Assembly: GCA_038322235.1 (NCBI GenBank) | Contig: JBBQFQ010000019.1 | Coordinates: 1-64,000, forward strand | DNA from: SZAS-18 sp038322235 | GTDB taxonomy: Bacteria > Verrucomicrobiota > Verrucomicrobiia > Chthoniobacterales > SZAS-18 | Direction of reading: 5' to 3' | Length of the DNA stretch: 64,000 bases | In this document: one piece after another, positions 24,513-33,412 of the stretch | Layout of the letters: every line of letters starts with the position of its first letter | How positions within the stretch are numbered: position 1 is the first letter of the stretch | Made by a program: the position numbers and the translations under genes | The notes under the pieces: model-generated | What the model was told of the DNA's origin: nothing | The model's database searches: none | The model's input: the letters and a program-made list of their open reading frames with translations, nothing else

Positions 24513-27311
24513 CTACACCCGCCCGGCGGCTGAGGCGATCATGGCGAGGAGCTCGGTTGGTTCCACCGGTTTGGCAATATGAGCTTGAAAACCCGCGAGG
24601 AGGGCGCGCGTGCGGTCTTCCGAGCGGGCAAACGCGGTCAGCGCCACGGCGGGTGTGAGTCCACCGTCCTCCGACGGAAGCGAACGGACCCGACGAATTA
24701 ACTCGTACCCGTCAACGTCCGCCATCCCGATGTCGCTGATGAGCACGTCAGGGCGAACCGATCGGATCAACGCGATCGCTTCCCCTGCCGTCGATGCGAG
24801 GTAAACGGTACATCCACGTTCCTCCAACAGCCGGCGCAAGAGCTCCCGGGCATCGCGCTCGTCGTCCACAATGACCAACCGAAGCCCGGCAAGGGCGGCG
24901 TGCGGCAGGTCAAAGCCGCGCGTCTCCGGCACGGCGGGATGGGGGCGGTCGTCGTTGGACCGCTGGCTAGCCGCCTTCAATGGGAGGCTGACGATGAAAC
25001 TCGCGCCCAGATCGAGACCAAGGCTTTCCACGGCGACTGTGCCACCGTGGAGCTCCACAAGTTGCTGGACAATTGCCAATCCCAGGCCGAGTCCCCCATG
25101 CCTGCGATTGCTCGCGGAATCGGCCTGACGGAAGCGATCGAAAACGTGCGGGAGAAACTCGGCGCTAATGCCGACGCCGGTGTCCGAGACGCTGAGCTCG
25201 AGGTGCGAATTGATCCGCTCGAGCACGACCTGAACCTTCCCTCCGCGAGGGGTGAACTTGATCGCGTTCGAGAGGAGGTTCCAAACCACCTGCTGAAGCC
25301 GGGCGGAATCGCCCGAGATCGGTCCCGCCAGCGGATCGAGGATCCTTTCCAGACGCACGCCCTTGGCCTCGGCCGCCGGGCGAACGGTCTCGATCGCCGC
25401 CTCGATGCTGGCTTCGGGCTGAATGCTCCGCACATCGAGTCGCAACTTGCCGGAAATAATCCGGCTCATGTCGAGGAGATCTTCGATCAATTGAGCCTGG
25501 GCTCGGACGTTCCGGTCAATGACGTCGACAGCCTCTGCCACCAACCCCGGATCAGACTGGCCGTCCTTGAGCAACTGCGTCCACCCGAAGATCGCATTCA
25601 GAGGAGTACGCAGCTCATGGCTGAGCGTCGCGAGAAACTCGTCCTTCATCCGGCTGGCGTGTTCCGCCGTGCTGCGCGCGGCCCGCTCAGACGCAAGCAG
25701 TTGTTCCTTCTCCGCCTGCAGTTCTTTCTGGTTTTGGATGTCCGTACAGGTGCCAAACCAGCGGGTGATCGTCCCGTCGAGATCTCGGATCGGGAGGGCC
25801 CGCGTCAGATACCAGTGGTACTCCTGATTCTCGCCCCGAACGCGAAATTCCCGGGAGTATGGCTTCCCGCTCTGGAGCGATTCCTGCCACTGCTGATAGG
25901 TCGCAGGCAGATCCTCCGGATGAAGAAAACGGTCCCATGCTGCCTCCTCCATCGAGCCGTTCGGGAGACCGATATACTCGTACCAACGCTGATTGTAGTA
26001 GTCGAGCGAACCATCCGGCTGCGCCGCCCAGACGATCTGCGGCATCGCATCGGCGAGCTGGCGGAACTGAGCCTCGCTCCGGGTGAGCGCTGCCAGGAGT
26101 TCCGCCTGTGCCTCCTCCGCCTGACGCCGGGCCGTGATCTCAATCATCGCACCGGCGAGGCCAGCGGTGCGCCCGTCCGGGTCGGAGAGCGGGCGCCCAC
26201 GACTCTCGACCCAGCGGTCCGGTGAGCCGTCCAACCCGGAAGTGCGGAACTCGACCACGTGCCGGCCCTCGCTCTCACCGCGCATCGCCTTCGCGGCCGC
26301 CTCGGCGAGCATCGAGTGGTGATCGGGATCGATGCGTGAGGCGACGGCGGATATCGTCAGCTCGGTTCCTTCCGGCAGTCCGAAAAGCGAGGCGAAGCCG
26401 GCATCTGATTCGATCTGCCCCGTTTTCGAGTTCCATTCCCAAAGAATGACCCCGGAGGCCTCCGCCACCCGGCGCAGCCGTTCCTCGCTGGTCCGGAGAC
26501 GCTCCGCCAGCTTTTCCACCCCCAGTCGCGCTTCCTCCTGTTCGGTAATGTCCGTGTTCGTGCCAAACCACGTCTGAATCGTCCCGCTCGCGTCGCGCAG
26601 GGGCATCACCCGCGTCAGGAAGCGTCGGAAAACTCCGTCCGCGCGACGAAGCGGAAAAATCATGTCGAGGGGCTTGCCCTGCGCGAGAGCTTCCGACCAC
26701 CGGGCTAAAACCTGAGGCAGTTCGGTGGGATCGTGCACGCGCTGCCAACCCCAACCCTGCATCTCGGACAGCGTGGAACCGGTAAACTCAAACCACCGTT
26801 CGTTGTACCAGTAAATCCAGCCCTCCGCGTCCGCCATCCACGCGAGCTGGGGAATCGAATTCGCCAGTTGGCGGAACTTTGCTTCGCTGCCGGCGAGCGC
26901 CTCGCTGACCTGGTGCCGAGCGGTGATGTCGCGGGTCGAGCCAACGACGTTCGTCACGCTTTGGTCCGCGCCGCGAACCGGCCGAAAGATGTACTCGTAG
27001 CGGCCCGTGAGCCCGGCGGGACTGGTGTACGCGGTCTCGTCCGAGAGTGGCTCACCGGTGGCGAAGACGCTGGCCACCTGCTCATCGAGTCGTCGCGCGA
27101 GTTCCGGCGGATAACCAAGCTCCAGAAAACTCTTCCCGAGCGCATCGTTCAAACTGCACCCCCAAAGTTGGAGCAGGGCCTCGTTCGCGTAGACGAACCG
27201 ACCAGCACGATCAAAGGCGTAGACGAAATCCGAAATCCCCGCGAGCGCGATCTCCAGCGCCGCGGCTCGAAGGATTCCCGTGCCGGCGCCTGCGGGAGTG
27301 GTCGGATTCAT
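24513..27311 (-). CDS. Hybrid sensor histidine kinase with four PAS domains and C-terminal receiver
   Basis: From the ATG at 27311 the protein has 932 residues and no membrane segment. The order is PAS1 (~18-135), PAS2 (~145-260), PAS3 (~278-395), PAS4 (~415-530), HisKA with phospho-acceptor His565 in ATLSHELRTPLNAIFGW, HATPase (NLLSNAIKFTPRGG, DTGVGIS, GLGLGLAIVQQLVELHGG; ~665-780), and a receiver with LVIVDDERD, Asp860 and Lys914. The PAS domains probably sense redox, light or small ligands in the cytoplasm. It ends a run of four minus-strand signalling genes that includes the sigma-54 activator just upstream, a plausible phosphorelay partner. Confidence 0.93.
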   Translation of the reverse strand: MNPTTPAGAGTGILRAAALEIALAGISDFVYAFDRAGRFVYANEALLQLWGCSLNDALGKSFLELGYPPELARRLDEQVASVFATGEPLSDETAYTSPAGLTGRYEYIFRPVRGADQSVTNVVGSTRDITARHQVSEALAGSEAKFRQLANSIPQLAWMADAEGWIYWYNERWFEFTGSTLSEMQGWGWQRVHDPTELPQVLARWSEALAQGKPLDMIFPLRRADGVFRRFLTRVMPLRDASGTIQTWFGTNTDITEQEEARLGVEKLAERLRTSEERLRRVAEASGVILWEWNSKTGQIESDAGFASLFGLPEGTELTISAVASRIDPDHHSMLAEAAAKAMRGESEGRHVVEFRTSGLDGSPDRWVESRGRPLSDPDGRTAGLAGAMIEITARRQAEEAQAELLAALTRSEAQFRQLADAMPQIVWAAQPDGSLDYYNQRWYEYIGLPNGSMEEAAWDRFLHPEDLPATYQQWQESLQSGKPYSREFRVRGENQEYHWYLTRALPIRDLDGTITRWFGTCTDIQNQKELQAEKEQLLASERAARSTAEHASRMKDEFLATLSHELRTPLNAIFGWTQLLKDGQSDPGLVAEAVDVIDRNVRAQAQLIEDLLDMSRIISGKLRLDVRSIQPEASIEAAIETVRPAAEAKGVRLERILDPLAGPISGDSARLQQVVWNLLSNAIKFTPRGGKVQVVLERINSHLELSVSDTGVGISAEFLPHVFDRFRQADSASNRRHGGLGLGLAIVQQLVELHGGTVAVESLGLDLGASFIVSLPLKAASQRSNDDRPHPAVPETRGFDLPHAALAGLRLVIVDDERDARELLRRLLEERGCTVYLASTAGEAIALIRSVRPDVLISDIGMADVDGYELIRRVRSLPSEDGGLTPAVALTAFARSEDRTRALLAGFQAHIAKPVEPTELLAMIASAAGRV

Positions 27312-27372
27312 CGAAAAAGAGTGTGCCGTCGAGGAGCGTTTCGCGGTCGGACGGTCGGAGGTAGAGAGGTAC

Positions 27373-28734
27373 TCAGTCTGGCTTTCCGCCGCCTTCGCGC
27401 CGCTTCCGCTTCCGGTAAAGGGTTGCGGGGTCGATCCCGAGTACCTGGGCCGCCTCCGCGAGACTTCCCGTCCGCGCGATGACTCGTTCGAGATGGATCT
27501 GCTCCAGCTCCTCGAGCGAGACCAGCGCACCCGCCACGATGTCCTCGCCTTCGGCGGCCTGCTTGGCCGGCCCGAAAAGTTCGTGGGGAAGATCGCCGAC
27601 GTCGACTTGATCCGTCCGGGCCAGAATCACCGCCCGCTCGATTGCATTGCGCAGCTCGCGCAGATTCCCCGGCCAGGAATGGCCGGCAATGGCCCGTTCG
27701 GCCGCCGGGGTGAAGCCCTTCAGTTTGCGCCCACACTGCCGGGCGAAAAACTCGAGGTAGCTCCGGGCGTGCGCGAGCAGATCAGCCGGGCGCTGCCGAA
27801 GCGGCGGCATGCTCGCCGTGATGACGTTGAGTCGGTAGTATAAATCCTCGCGGAAGGCCCCTTCGGCCACGTGCTTGCGCAGGTCGCGGTTCGTGGCGGC
27901 AATGATGCGAACGTCGGCGTGGCGGGTGACCGTTTCACCGACGCGCTCGTACTCGCGTTCCTGGAGAAGGCGAAGGAGCCGGGCCTGAATCTCGAGGGGG
28001 AGCTCGGCAATCTCATCGAGAAAGAGCGTACCGCCTTCCGCGGCCTTCACTTTCCCCGCGGCATCCCGGACCGCGCCGGTGAATGATCCCTTCACGTGCC
28101 CGAAGAGTTCGCTCTCCATCAGTTCGCGCGTCAGACTCGGGCAGTTGACGGTGACGAAAGGTTTCGAAGCGCGCGCGCTTCGCTCGTGAATCGCGCGGGC
28201 GACCATGCTCTTTCCCGTCCCGCTTTCGCCGAGCAGGAGAATCGAGGCCATCGAGTCCGCCGCGCGAAAGAGGACGTCGAGCACGGCCAGCAGCTCGGAG
28301 CTCTCGGATTCATACCGGGCCTGCGGTTGGGCTGAAGCGACCTCGGTCCGCAGGTCCACCACCTGGCGGGCGAGCACGCGGTGGCGCTGGACGCGCGCGA
28401 GCATGAGGTGGAGGTGCTCCCGGGTGAAGGGCTTCTCGAGAAAATCGAGCGCGCCGCGGCGCATCGCCTCCACGGCGAGTGCCACCGAGGCTTGCGCCGT
28501 AAAGACGACCACCGCCGTTTGCGGCTTGCGACGCAGGATCTCCTCGAGCACATCGAGCCCGTTGGCCGCGCCCAGATTCACGTCGAGCAGAATGAGATCG
28601 AAGGCTTCCTCCTTCAGCCGCGCCAGCCCGGCCTCCGCCGATGGTGCCACCTCGGCATAGTGGTCGGCATCCTCGACGATCATCCGCGTCGCATCGCGAA
28701 TGATCTTTTCGTCATCGATGATCAGAATGTCCAT
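27373..28734 (-). CDS. Sigma-54-dependent response regulator, NtrC family
   Basis: 453 residues in the order receiver (Asp51 in LILLDVNLG, Lys101), AAA+ domain with Walker A GESGTGKS (169-176), sigma-54 contact loop GSFTGA (216-221, a known variant of GAFTGA), Walker B TLFLDE (236-241), then a Fis-type helix-turn-helix at the C-terminus (SLAEAAQVLGIDPATLYRKRKR). When phosphorylated it should bind upstream sites and activate sigma-54 promoters. Two such promoter-like elements lie about 3.5 kb upstream in the same gene block. It begins 3 bp after the receiver-kinase stop, so the two are co-transcribed. Confidence 0.95.
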   Translation of the reverse strand: MDILIIDDEKIIRDATRMIVEDADHYAEVAPSAEAGLARLKEEAFDLILLDVNLGAANGLDVLEEILRRKPQTAVVVFTAQASVALAVEAMRRGALDFLEKPFTREHLHLMLARVQRHRVLARQVVDLRTEVASAQPQARYESESSELLAVLDVLFRAADSMASILLLGESGTGKSMVARAIHERSARASKPFVTVNCPSLTRELMESELFGHVKGSFTGAVRDAAGKVKAAEGGTLFLDEIAELPLEIQARLLRLLQEREYERVGETVTRHADVRIIAATNRDLRKHVAEGAFREDLYYRLNVITASMPPLRQRPADLLAHARSYLEFFARQCGRKLKGFTPAAERAIAGHSWPGNLRELRNAIERAVILARTDQVDVGDLPHELFGPAKQAAEGEDIVAGALVSLEELEQIHLERVIARTGSLAEAAQVLGIDPATLYRKRKRREGGGKPD

Positions 28735-28737
28735 TGG

Positions 28738-29838
28738 TCAGGATTCTCCCCGGGGGAGTTGGATGGTGATGGCGGCGCCCTCGCCGGGCGCGGATTCGAC
28801 GCTGACACGACCCTTCATCGCCTCGACCAGCCGTTTCACGATGTAGAGGCCGAGACCGGTCGAGGCTTCGCCGGCGGTCGGCCGGGCGCTCAATCGCCCA
28901 TAGCGGCGGAACATGCGGCCCCGATCCTCCTCGGTGAAGCCGGGACCACGATCGCGAACCGTGACCGATGCCTCGCCAAGTATCTCGATCGCGACGGTGA
29001 GGTCGACGACGCTCTCCCGGGGGGAAAACTTGAGGGCGTTGGAGAGCAGATTGTCGAGCACCTGGGCGAGCGCGGAGGCATCGGCGAGGACGCAGACGCT
29101 TTCCGGCGGCTGGTTGAGCCTCAGCTCGATCTGCTTGGCTTCCGCGGCGGACGTCGCACGTCCGACCGCCGAAGCGCACTCGGCCGCGAGATCGCACGGC
29201 GCCGGCTCGACCTCGAGCCTTCCGGCGGAATGATTGGCCAGAAACGTCCGCAGGAAGCCCAGCGACGCGTCCGCAGTGTCGGCAATGTTTCGCGCGAGCG
29301 TGAGCGCGCGGGGCGGCAGGGGGTCGCGACTGTCCCGGAGCAGTTGGGCGCTGAGTTGCACGCCCGCGAGGTGATTTTTCAAATCGTGCGTCAGGATTCC
29401 CAGCAACTCATCGCGATCCTCCACGAGCTGCCGCAATTCGTCGCGGGCGAGCTTCAGAGAAAGGTGAGTCCGCACCCGGGAAACAAGCTCGGCCTTGCTG
29501 AATGGCTTGGTGACGTAGTCGACCCCACCGCTTTCGAGCGCCTGGACGATGAGATTCTTGTCGTCCGCCGCCGAGAGAAAAATCACCGGGATTTCCGACC
29601 AGCGGGCATCGCCCTTCAACTCCCGGCAAACCGCCAGCCCATCGGTGCCCGGCATCATGACATCGAGGAGGATGAGATCGGGGAGTCGGACGCCGAGCCG
29701 TTTGAAGGCCTGCTCGCCGCTGAGGGCGGGAATGACCTCATATCCCATGATGCTCAGCACGGAACCGACGACCTTGATGTTTTCCTCCTGGTCATCGACA
29801 ACGAGCACGGAGGGAGGGGAAGCGGGGGAATTGGACAT
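28738..29838 (-). CDS. Receiver-histidine kinase protein (REC-HisKA-HATPase)
   Basis: 366 residues with reversed architecture: an N-terminal receiver (VLVVDDQEEN, Asp59, Lys111) is joined by a helical linker to a HisKA with His151 in LGILTHDLKNHLAG and a HATPase domain (LSNALKFSPRES, DRGPGFTEEDRGRMFRRYG, GLGLYIVKRLVEAMKGRVSVES). There is no membrane segment. Such proteins act inside phosphorelays, their kinase activity set by receiver phosphorylation. It sits between the CHASE3 hybrid kinase and the NtrC-type regulator, 3 bp from the latter. This suggests the chain sensor, receiver-kinase, activator (inference). Confidence 0.92.
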   Translation of the reverse strand: MSNSPASPPSVLVVDDQEENIKVVGSVLSIMGYEVIPALSGEQAFKRLGVRLPDLILLDVMMPGTDGLAVCRELKGDARWSEIPVIFLSAADDKNLIVQALESGGVDYVTKPFSKAELVSRVRTHLSLKLARDELRQLVEDRDELLGILTHDLKNHLAGVQLSAQLLRDSRDPLPPRALTLARNIADTADASLGFLRTFLANHSAGRLEVEPAPCDLAAECASAVGRATSAAEAKQIELRLNQPPESVCVLADASALAQVLDNLLSNALKFSPRESVVDLTVAIEILGEASVTVRDRGPGFTEEDRGRMFRRYGRLSARPTAGEASTGLGLYIVKRLVEAMKGRVSVESAPGEGAAITIQLPRGES

Positions 29839-29856
29839 GCGAAAGGAGGTCGGGGG

Positions 29857-32022
29857 TCACGCGTCCGGGGCGAGGCGGGAGACGAGATCAGGGAAGGTTA
29901 CGAGGACGGACTCGAGCTGGCTCACCGAAAAATTTTCCGCCGCCGCCCGCAAATCAGAAGCGAAGCGCTGCAGGCTGGCGGAGTCGCCTCCGGCGGCGAG
30001 CCCACTGATCGCATCCGCAAACGTTCGCACATCCTGGGCGGCGAGGCCGTCGCGCACGCGCGGAAAATCATCCGCCAGAAGCCGACGCAGACGTCCGCCC
30101 ACGACCGCCGGCAGCGGGGGCTCGCTCGTTTCGTCGATCGGGGGATCGACAGCCTGGCTGCGCCGCTTCAAAAAGGCGCTCATCTCGGCGAACAGCTCGG
30201 CCCGGGAAAACGGCTTGCGGAGATAGCCGCTGAAATCGCGCCGGAGCTGGTTCTCCTCCCCTTGCAGACTGGAGGCGGTCACTGCGATCACCGGAAGGAG
30301 CTCAAAACCGGTGCAACCGCGGATCTCGAGGAGGGCCTCGTGCCCGTTCAGTCCCGGCATGCGCACGTCCATCAGCACGATGTCCGGGCGCTCGCGCAGG
30401 ATGCAGGAAACCGCCTCGCGTCCGTCCGCCGACTCCAGCACCGTGTGATGCGTTCGGACCAGGATCTCGCGCAGCAGTTGGCGGTTCGTTTCAATGTCAT
30501 CGACGATCAACACCCGCGACGGCGCGAGCAGATTGAAGTCCACGCTGGCAGCCGCGGCCTCGACGAGTTCCGACTGGGCGAGGCGGGCGGATATCTCGAC
30601 CTCGGGGAACCCGACTCGAAAGATGCTCCCCCGGCCGAGCGTGCTTTCAGCGTGAATCTGTCCATTCATCAGCTGAACCAAGCGCTTCACGATCGCCAGC
30701 CCCAATCCCGTCCCGCGGGCCTCGGCCCGCGGATCGGCCCCCGCCTGAACAAAGGGTTCGAAGACGCGGCCGAGCCGGTCGGCCGGAATCCCCGCCCCAC
30801 TGTCCTGCACCTCGATCACGAGCTGCACGCGGCTGCGGATGGCGCTGGGGCTGCGCCCTCCGGTGATCCTCAACGAAACCCCGCCTTGCTTCGTAAATTT
30901 GAAGGCGTTGCCGACGATATTCAGCAGGATCTGCCGCAGCCGCATTTCGTCCATCAAGACCGAGGGCGGGAGATCCTCCGCGACTTCGACGGTCCAGGTC
31001 AGCGCAGACTCCTGGGCGGTTTGCGCGAAGAGCCGCTCGACGAAATGAGCCACCGCCCGCAGATCCACGGGCTCGATTCGCAGTTCCAATCTGCCCGACT
31101 CGATCTTGGAGAGATCGAGAATGTCGTTGATGAGGCGGAGAAGGGAACGGCCGCTCTCGAGGATGGAGTCGGCGAAGCCGCGCTGCCGCGGATCGGAGAG
31201 CTCACTCCGCAGAATGTCGCCGAAGCCGAGAATCGCGTTCATCGGCGTCCGGATCTCGTGGCTCATCGTCGCGAGGAAGGCACTCTTTTCCCGATCGGCG
31301 GATTCGGCCGCGAGTTTCCCGCGAGCCAGGCGTTCCGCTTCCTGAGCCCTCCGGAGCGAGTGACGGAACTGAAGGAAGGAGAGGAAGCCGCAGCCGACTG
31401 CCACTGCCCCGGTGCAGAGAACCGCGAGCTCGCCGTGGAACAGGTCCTCGCGCATCCGAACGCGGCGCTCCTCGAGCACGCGCTGGTGCCGCTCGATCAT
31501 CACCCCGAGCCGGGTGCGTAATGCTTCCATCAAGCTGGTGCCTTCGCCCGTCAAAACGAGTTCGACGGCTGCGCTCGCCCCGAGGCGCTGACGAACGGTG
31601 ATCGTTTCGCGCAGTTCTGCGAGTTTCCGATCCGACAGTTCCTGGATCGCGGCGATCTCCCGACGTTCGGCCTCCGGGTCATCAGACTCCGGCGCCATCC
31701 GGTAAATGCGGGCAAAGAGGTCGGGGAGTTGTCGGCTCGCGGACTCGAGCGGGGCGCGGTACGCGTCGTCGCCGGCGATGATGTAGCCCCGTTGGCCGGT
31801 CTCGGCGTCCTTCAGCACGGAAAGCAGCTGTTCCAGCGCGAGTCGCGATTCGTTCGCCCCGCGCAAGACGGTGATGCTGGACCGCAGTCGTTGGGTGGTC
31901 GCGGCCGAAACGATGAACGACATCAGCGCGAGAGCGCCGGCGATCGCGACGAGACGGAAGCGGGAAGGTGAAAGAGAATAGGGCACGGGTACAACGCGGG
32001 AAATTGCGGGGGGCCCGTGCAC
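29857..32022 (-). CDS. CHASE3-domain membrane hybrid histidine kinase
   Basis: 721 residues. Membrane helix 1 (~22-42), a periplasmic CHASE3 sensor (~45-195; EQLLSVLKDAETGQRGYIIAGDDAYRAPLESA is diagnostic), membrane helix 2 (~198-218), HisKA with His255 in ATMSHEIRTPMNAILGFGDIL, HATPase (NAFKFTKQGG, VQDSGAGIPADRLG, GTGLGLAIVKRL), a receiver (VLIVDDIETNRQLL, DIVLMDVRMPG), and a C-terminal helical domain (~650-721) lacking an Hpt histidine. It probably detects an envelope signal. It is first of the four-gene minus-strand block and lies behind a sigma-54-like element and an inverted repeat. Confidence 0.93.
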   Translation of the reverse strand: MHGPPAISRVVPVPYSLSPSRFRLVAIAGALALMSFIVSAATTQRLRSSITVLRGANESRLALEQLLSVLKDAETGQRGYIIAGDDAYRAPLESASRQLPDLFARIYRMAPESDDPEAERREIAAIQELSDRKLAELRETITVRQRLGASAAVELVLTGEGTSLMEALRTRLGVMIERHQRVLEERRVRMREDLFHGELAVLCTGAVAVGCGFLSFLQFRHSLRRAQEAERLARGKLAAESADREKSAFLATMSHEIRTPMNAILGFGDILRSELSDPRQRGFADSILESGRSLLRLINDILDLSKIESGRLELRIEPVDLRAVAHFVERLFAQTAQESALTWTVEVAEDLPPSVLMDEMRLRQILLNIVGNAFKFTKQGGVSLRITGGRSPSAIRSRVQLVIEVQDSGAGIPADRLGRVFEPFVQAGADPRAEARGTGLGLAIVKRLVQLMNGQIHAESTLGRGSIFRVGFPEVEISARLAQSELVEAAAASVDFNLLAPSRVLIVDDIETNRQLLREILVRTHHTVLESADGREAVSCILRERPDIVLMDVRMPGLNGHEALLEIRGCTGFELLPVIAVTASSLQGEENQLRRDFSGYLRKPFSRAELFAEMSAFLKRRSQAVDPPIDETSEPPLPAVVGGRLRRLLADDFPRVRDGLAAQDVRTFADAISGLAAGGDSASLQRFASDLRAAAENFSVSQLESVLVTFPDLVSRLAPDA

Positions 32023-32042
32023 ACCCGGACCTCAGACGTAGT

Positions 32043-32072
32043 ATGCACGAAACCTATCGTTTTGTCGTGCAT
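32043..32072. promoter_or_regulatory. Inverted repeat, candidate activator-binding site
   Basis: ATGCACGA (32043-32050) and TCGTGCAT (32065-32072) form a perfect 8-bp inverted repeat with a 14-base spacer. Its centre is about 110-125 bp from the plus-strand -24/-12 element, a usual distance for enhancer-type sites of NtrC-like activators. A second inverted repeat, AATCGC-N7-GCGATT, lies at 32111-32129. Confidence 0.5.
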
Positions 32073-32169
32073 TTCGCACCCCGAGCAATGCCCGGTCGGG
32101 TCTGGTCGAGAATCGCCGATCTCGCGATTCCTCTGGACGGTAACGTTTTATGTGGCGCCCGCAAGAATG

Positions 32170-32184
32170 TGGCATTCGCCCTGC
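32170..32184 (+). promoter_or_regulatory. Sigma-54-type -24/-12 element toward the DUF1328 gene
   Basis: TGGCATTCGCCCTGC has the invariant GG and GC with correct 10-base separation and the TGGCA half, compared with the consensus TGGCACG-N4-TTGC. It lies 61 bp before the start of the small membrane protein gene. The downstream half (CTGC rather than TTGC) is imperfect. Confidence 0.45.
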
Positions 32185-32201
32185 GAAAGATATTGGCGGT
32201 A

Positions 32202-32216
32202 GCAACCCCGCTGCCA
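32202..32216 (-). promoter_or_regulatory. Strong sigma-54-type -24/-12 element toward the CHASE3 kinase gene
   Basis: Read on the minus strand, the site is TGGCAGCGGGGTTGC followed by T. It matches TGGCA and TTGC(W) fully with correct spacing; only the CG at positions 6-7 is reversed. It points to the minus-strand signalling block, 180 bp before the kinase start, and faces the plus-strand element only 17 bp away. Confidence 0.55.
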
Positions 32217-32245
32217 CCCCCACTCCAACAACAAACTCATCTCCC

Positions 32246-32410
32246 ATGCTCCACTACGCCGTCGTCTTCTTCATCGTCGCCATCGTCGCCGCTCTCCTCG
32301 GTTTCGGCGGGCTCGCCGGATCCGCTGCCTGGATCGCCCAGATCCTGTTCGTCGTCTTCCTCGTGCTCTTCCTCGTCTCGCTGATCACTGGTCGGCGCCC
32401 GCGCGCCTAG
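32246..32410 (+). CDS. DUF1328 / UPF0391 small membrane protein
   Basis: A 54-residue protein, MLHYAVVFFIVAIVAALLGFGG ... AAWIAQILFVVFLVLFLVSLITGRRP, with two membrane helices. Sequence, length and the short basic end match the UPF0391 (DUF1328) family, small inner-membrane proteins often induced by stress and of unknown mechanism. It is the first gene of a rightward group with a general-stress-protein-26-like enzyme and a BON protein, and lies behind a sigma-54-like element. A start further upstream would add non-hydrophobic residues not found in the family. Confidence 0.9.
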   Translation: MLHYAVVFFIVAIVAALLGFGGLAGSAAWIAQILFVVFLVLFLVSLITGRRPRA

Positions 32411-32535
32411 CACGCCTCACCCCATCCGTCTCCGGCCCCGCGGCCGGCCGGATGGTCGCTCCTTCACCTCACCCAACGCGCGGCGCGGTCCGGGGAGATC
32501 TCCCGGCCCGCGCCGCATCGTCACCCATCGAAATC

Positions 32536-33036
32536 ATGTCGAACGAGTACGAAGCCCTCCCCAAGATCATCTCCCTCCTCGAAGGCTTTCGGACCGGCCT
32601 CTTCGTTACGCACGGCTCGAGCAGCGGCCTCCATGCCCGCCCGATGGCGATTGCCAGCCTCGGTCTCGACGCCCAGCTGAAGCTGCTCAGCGACATCGAA
32701 AGCGCGAAAACGTTCGAGCTTGAGCGCGACGACCGCTCGCTGGTTGTCTTTCAAAACGAAGGATCGGTTTATCTCGCTCTTGAGGGTCGCGCGCAAGTGT
32801 CGCAGGATCCGGCGGAGATCGAAGCCATCTGGAAAGAGCCTTTTCGCGTCTACTTTCCCGATGGGAAGTCGGACCCGCAGATCTCGGTTATCACCTTCCG
32901 ACCGGACAGGATCGAGTACTGGAATAGCGCCGGTCTCGGGAAGCTCACGTATCTTTGGGAGGCCGCCAAGGCGTACGTCACGGGGACGAAGGTGGAAACG
33001 CGCGACGCGGAGCTCCACGGGGTCCTGCACATCTGA
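32536..33036 (+). CDS. Pyridoxamine-5'-phosphate-oxidase-like protein, general stress protein 26 type
   Basis: 166 residues, MSNEYEALPKIISLLEGFRTGLFVTHGSSSGLHARPMAI, then KLLSDIESAKTFELERDDRSLVVFQNEGSVYLALEGRAQV and VITFRPDRIEYWNSAG. This is the split-barrel flavin-binding fold of the GSP26 group of PNPOx-like proteins, which bind FMN or FAD and are induced by stress. The reaction is unknown. It sits 125 bp after the DUF1328 gene and 15 bp before the BON gene. Confidence 0.88.
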   Translation: MSNEYEALPKIISLLEGFRTGLFVTHGSSSGLHARPMAIASLGLDAQLKLLSDIESAKTFELERDDRSLVVFQNEGSVYLALEGRAQVSQDPAEIEAIWKEPFRVYFPDGKSDPQISVITFRPDRIEYWNSAGLGKLTYLWEAAKAYVTGTKVETRDAELHGVLHI

Positions 33037-33051
33037 AGCCGAGATTTTCGA

Positions 33052-33405
33052 ATGAACATCGGGTCTCTTCGCCGAATCGCGCTCGTCGTCCTCGTCGTCT
33101 CGGGGTCTCCGGGATCGTTGCTCGCAGAACGACCTCAAACCGCCGCGGCGGCTACGACAACCGTCCGACCGTCGAACGAACAGTCCGACCTGCAGCAACG
33201 CCAGTCGATCCGTGCGGCCCTCCTCGGTGAGCCTTCGCTCTCCGCGGAGGCGAAGCGCTGCGAGATCGTCGTGAGGGGAGGCTTTGCCACGCTTCGCGGA
33301 AGCGTTGAATCAGAGAACGAAAGTTACACGATCCAGATCCTCGCGGCGCTCGTCGTCGGAAGGCATCATGTCGCCAACGCTCTGGAAGTGAAAAGCCGGC
33401 GGTAG
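33052..33405 (+). CDS. Periplasmic BON-domain-like protein
   Basis: A 117-residue protein with a signal peptide (SLRRIALVVLVVSGSPGSLLA). SIRAALLGEPSLSAEAKRCEIVVRGGFATLRGSVESENESYTIQILAALVVGRHHVANALEV has the alpha-beta pattern of a BON domain (OsmY-like), thought to bind membranes or phospholipids in osmotic stress. The conserved central Gly (LRGSV) is present. It is the third gene of a small stress cluster and ends 7 bp before the convergent histidine kinase gene. Confidence 0.78.
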   Translation: MNIGSLRRIALVVLVVSGSPGSLLAERPQTAAAATTTVRPSNEQSDLQQRQSIRAALLGEPSLSAEAKRCEIVVRGGFATLRGSVESENESYTIQILAALVVGRHHVANALEVKSRR

Positions 33406-33412
33406 CCAGGGG

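Noticed and set aside
28381..31521. 1046-codon plus-strand open frame opposite the kinase genes
   Set aside because: Runs antisense through three clear signalling genes; composition is typical of a mirrored GC-rich frame.
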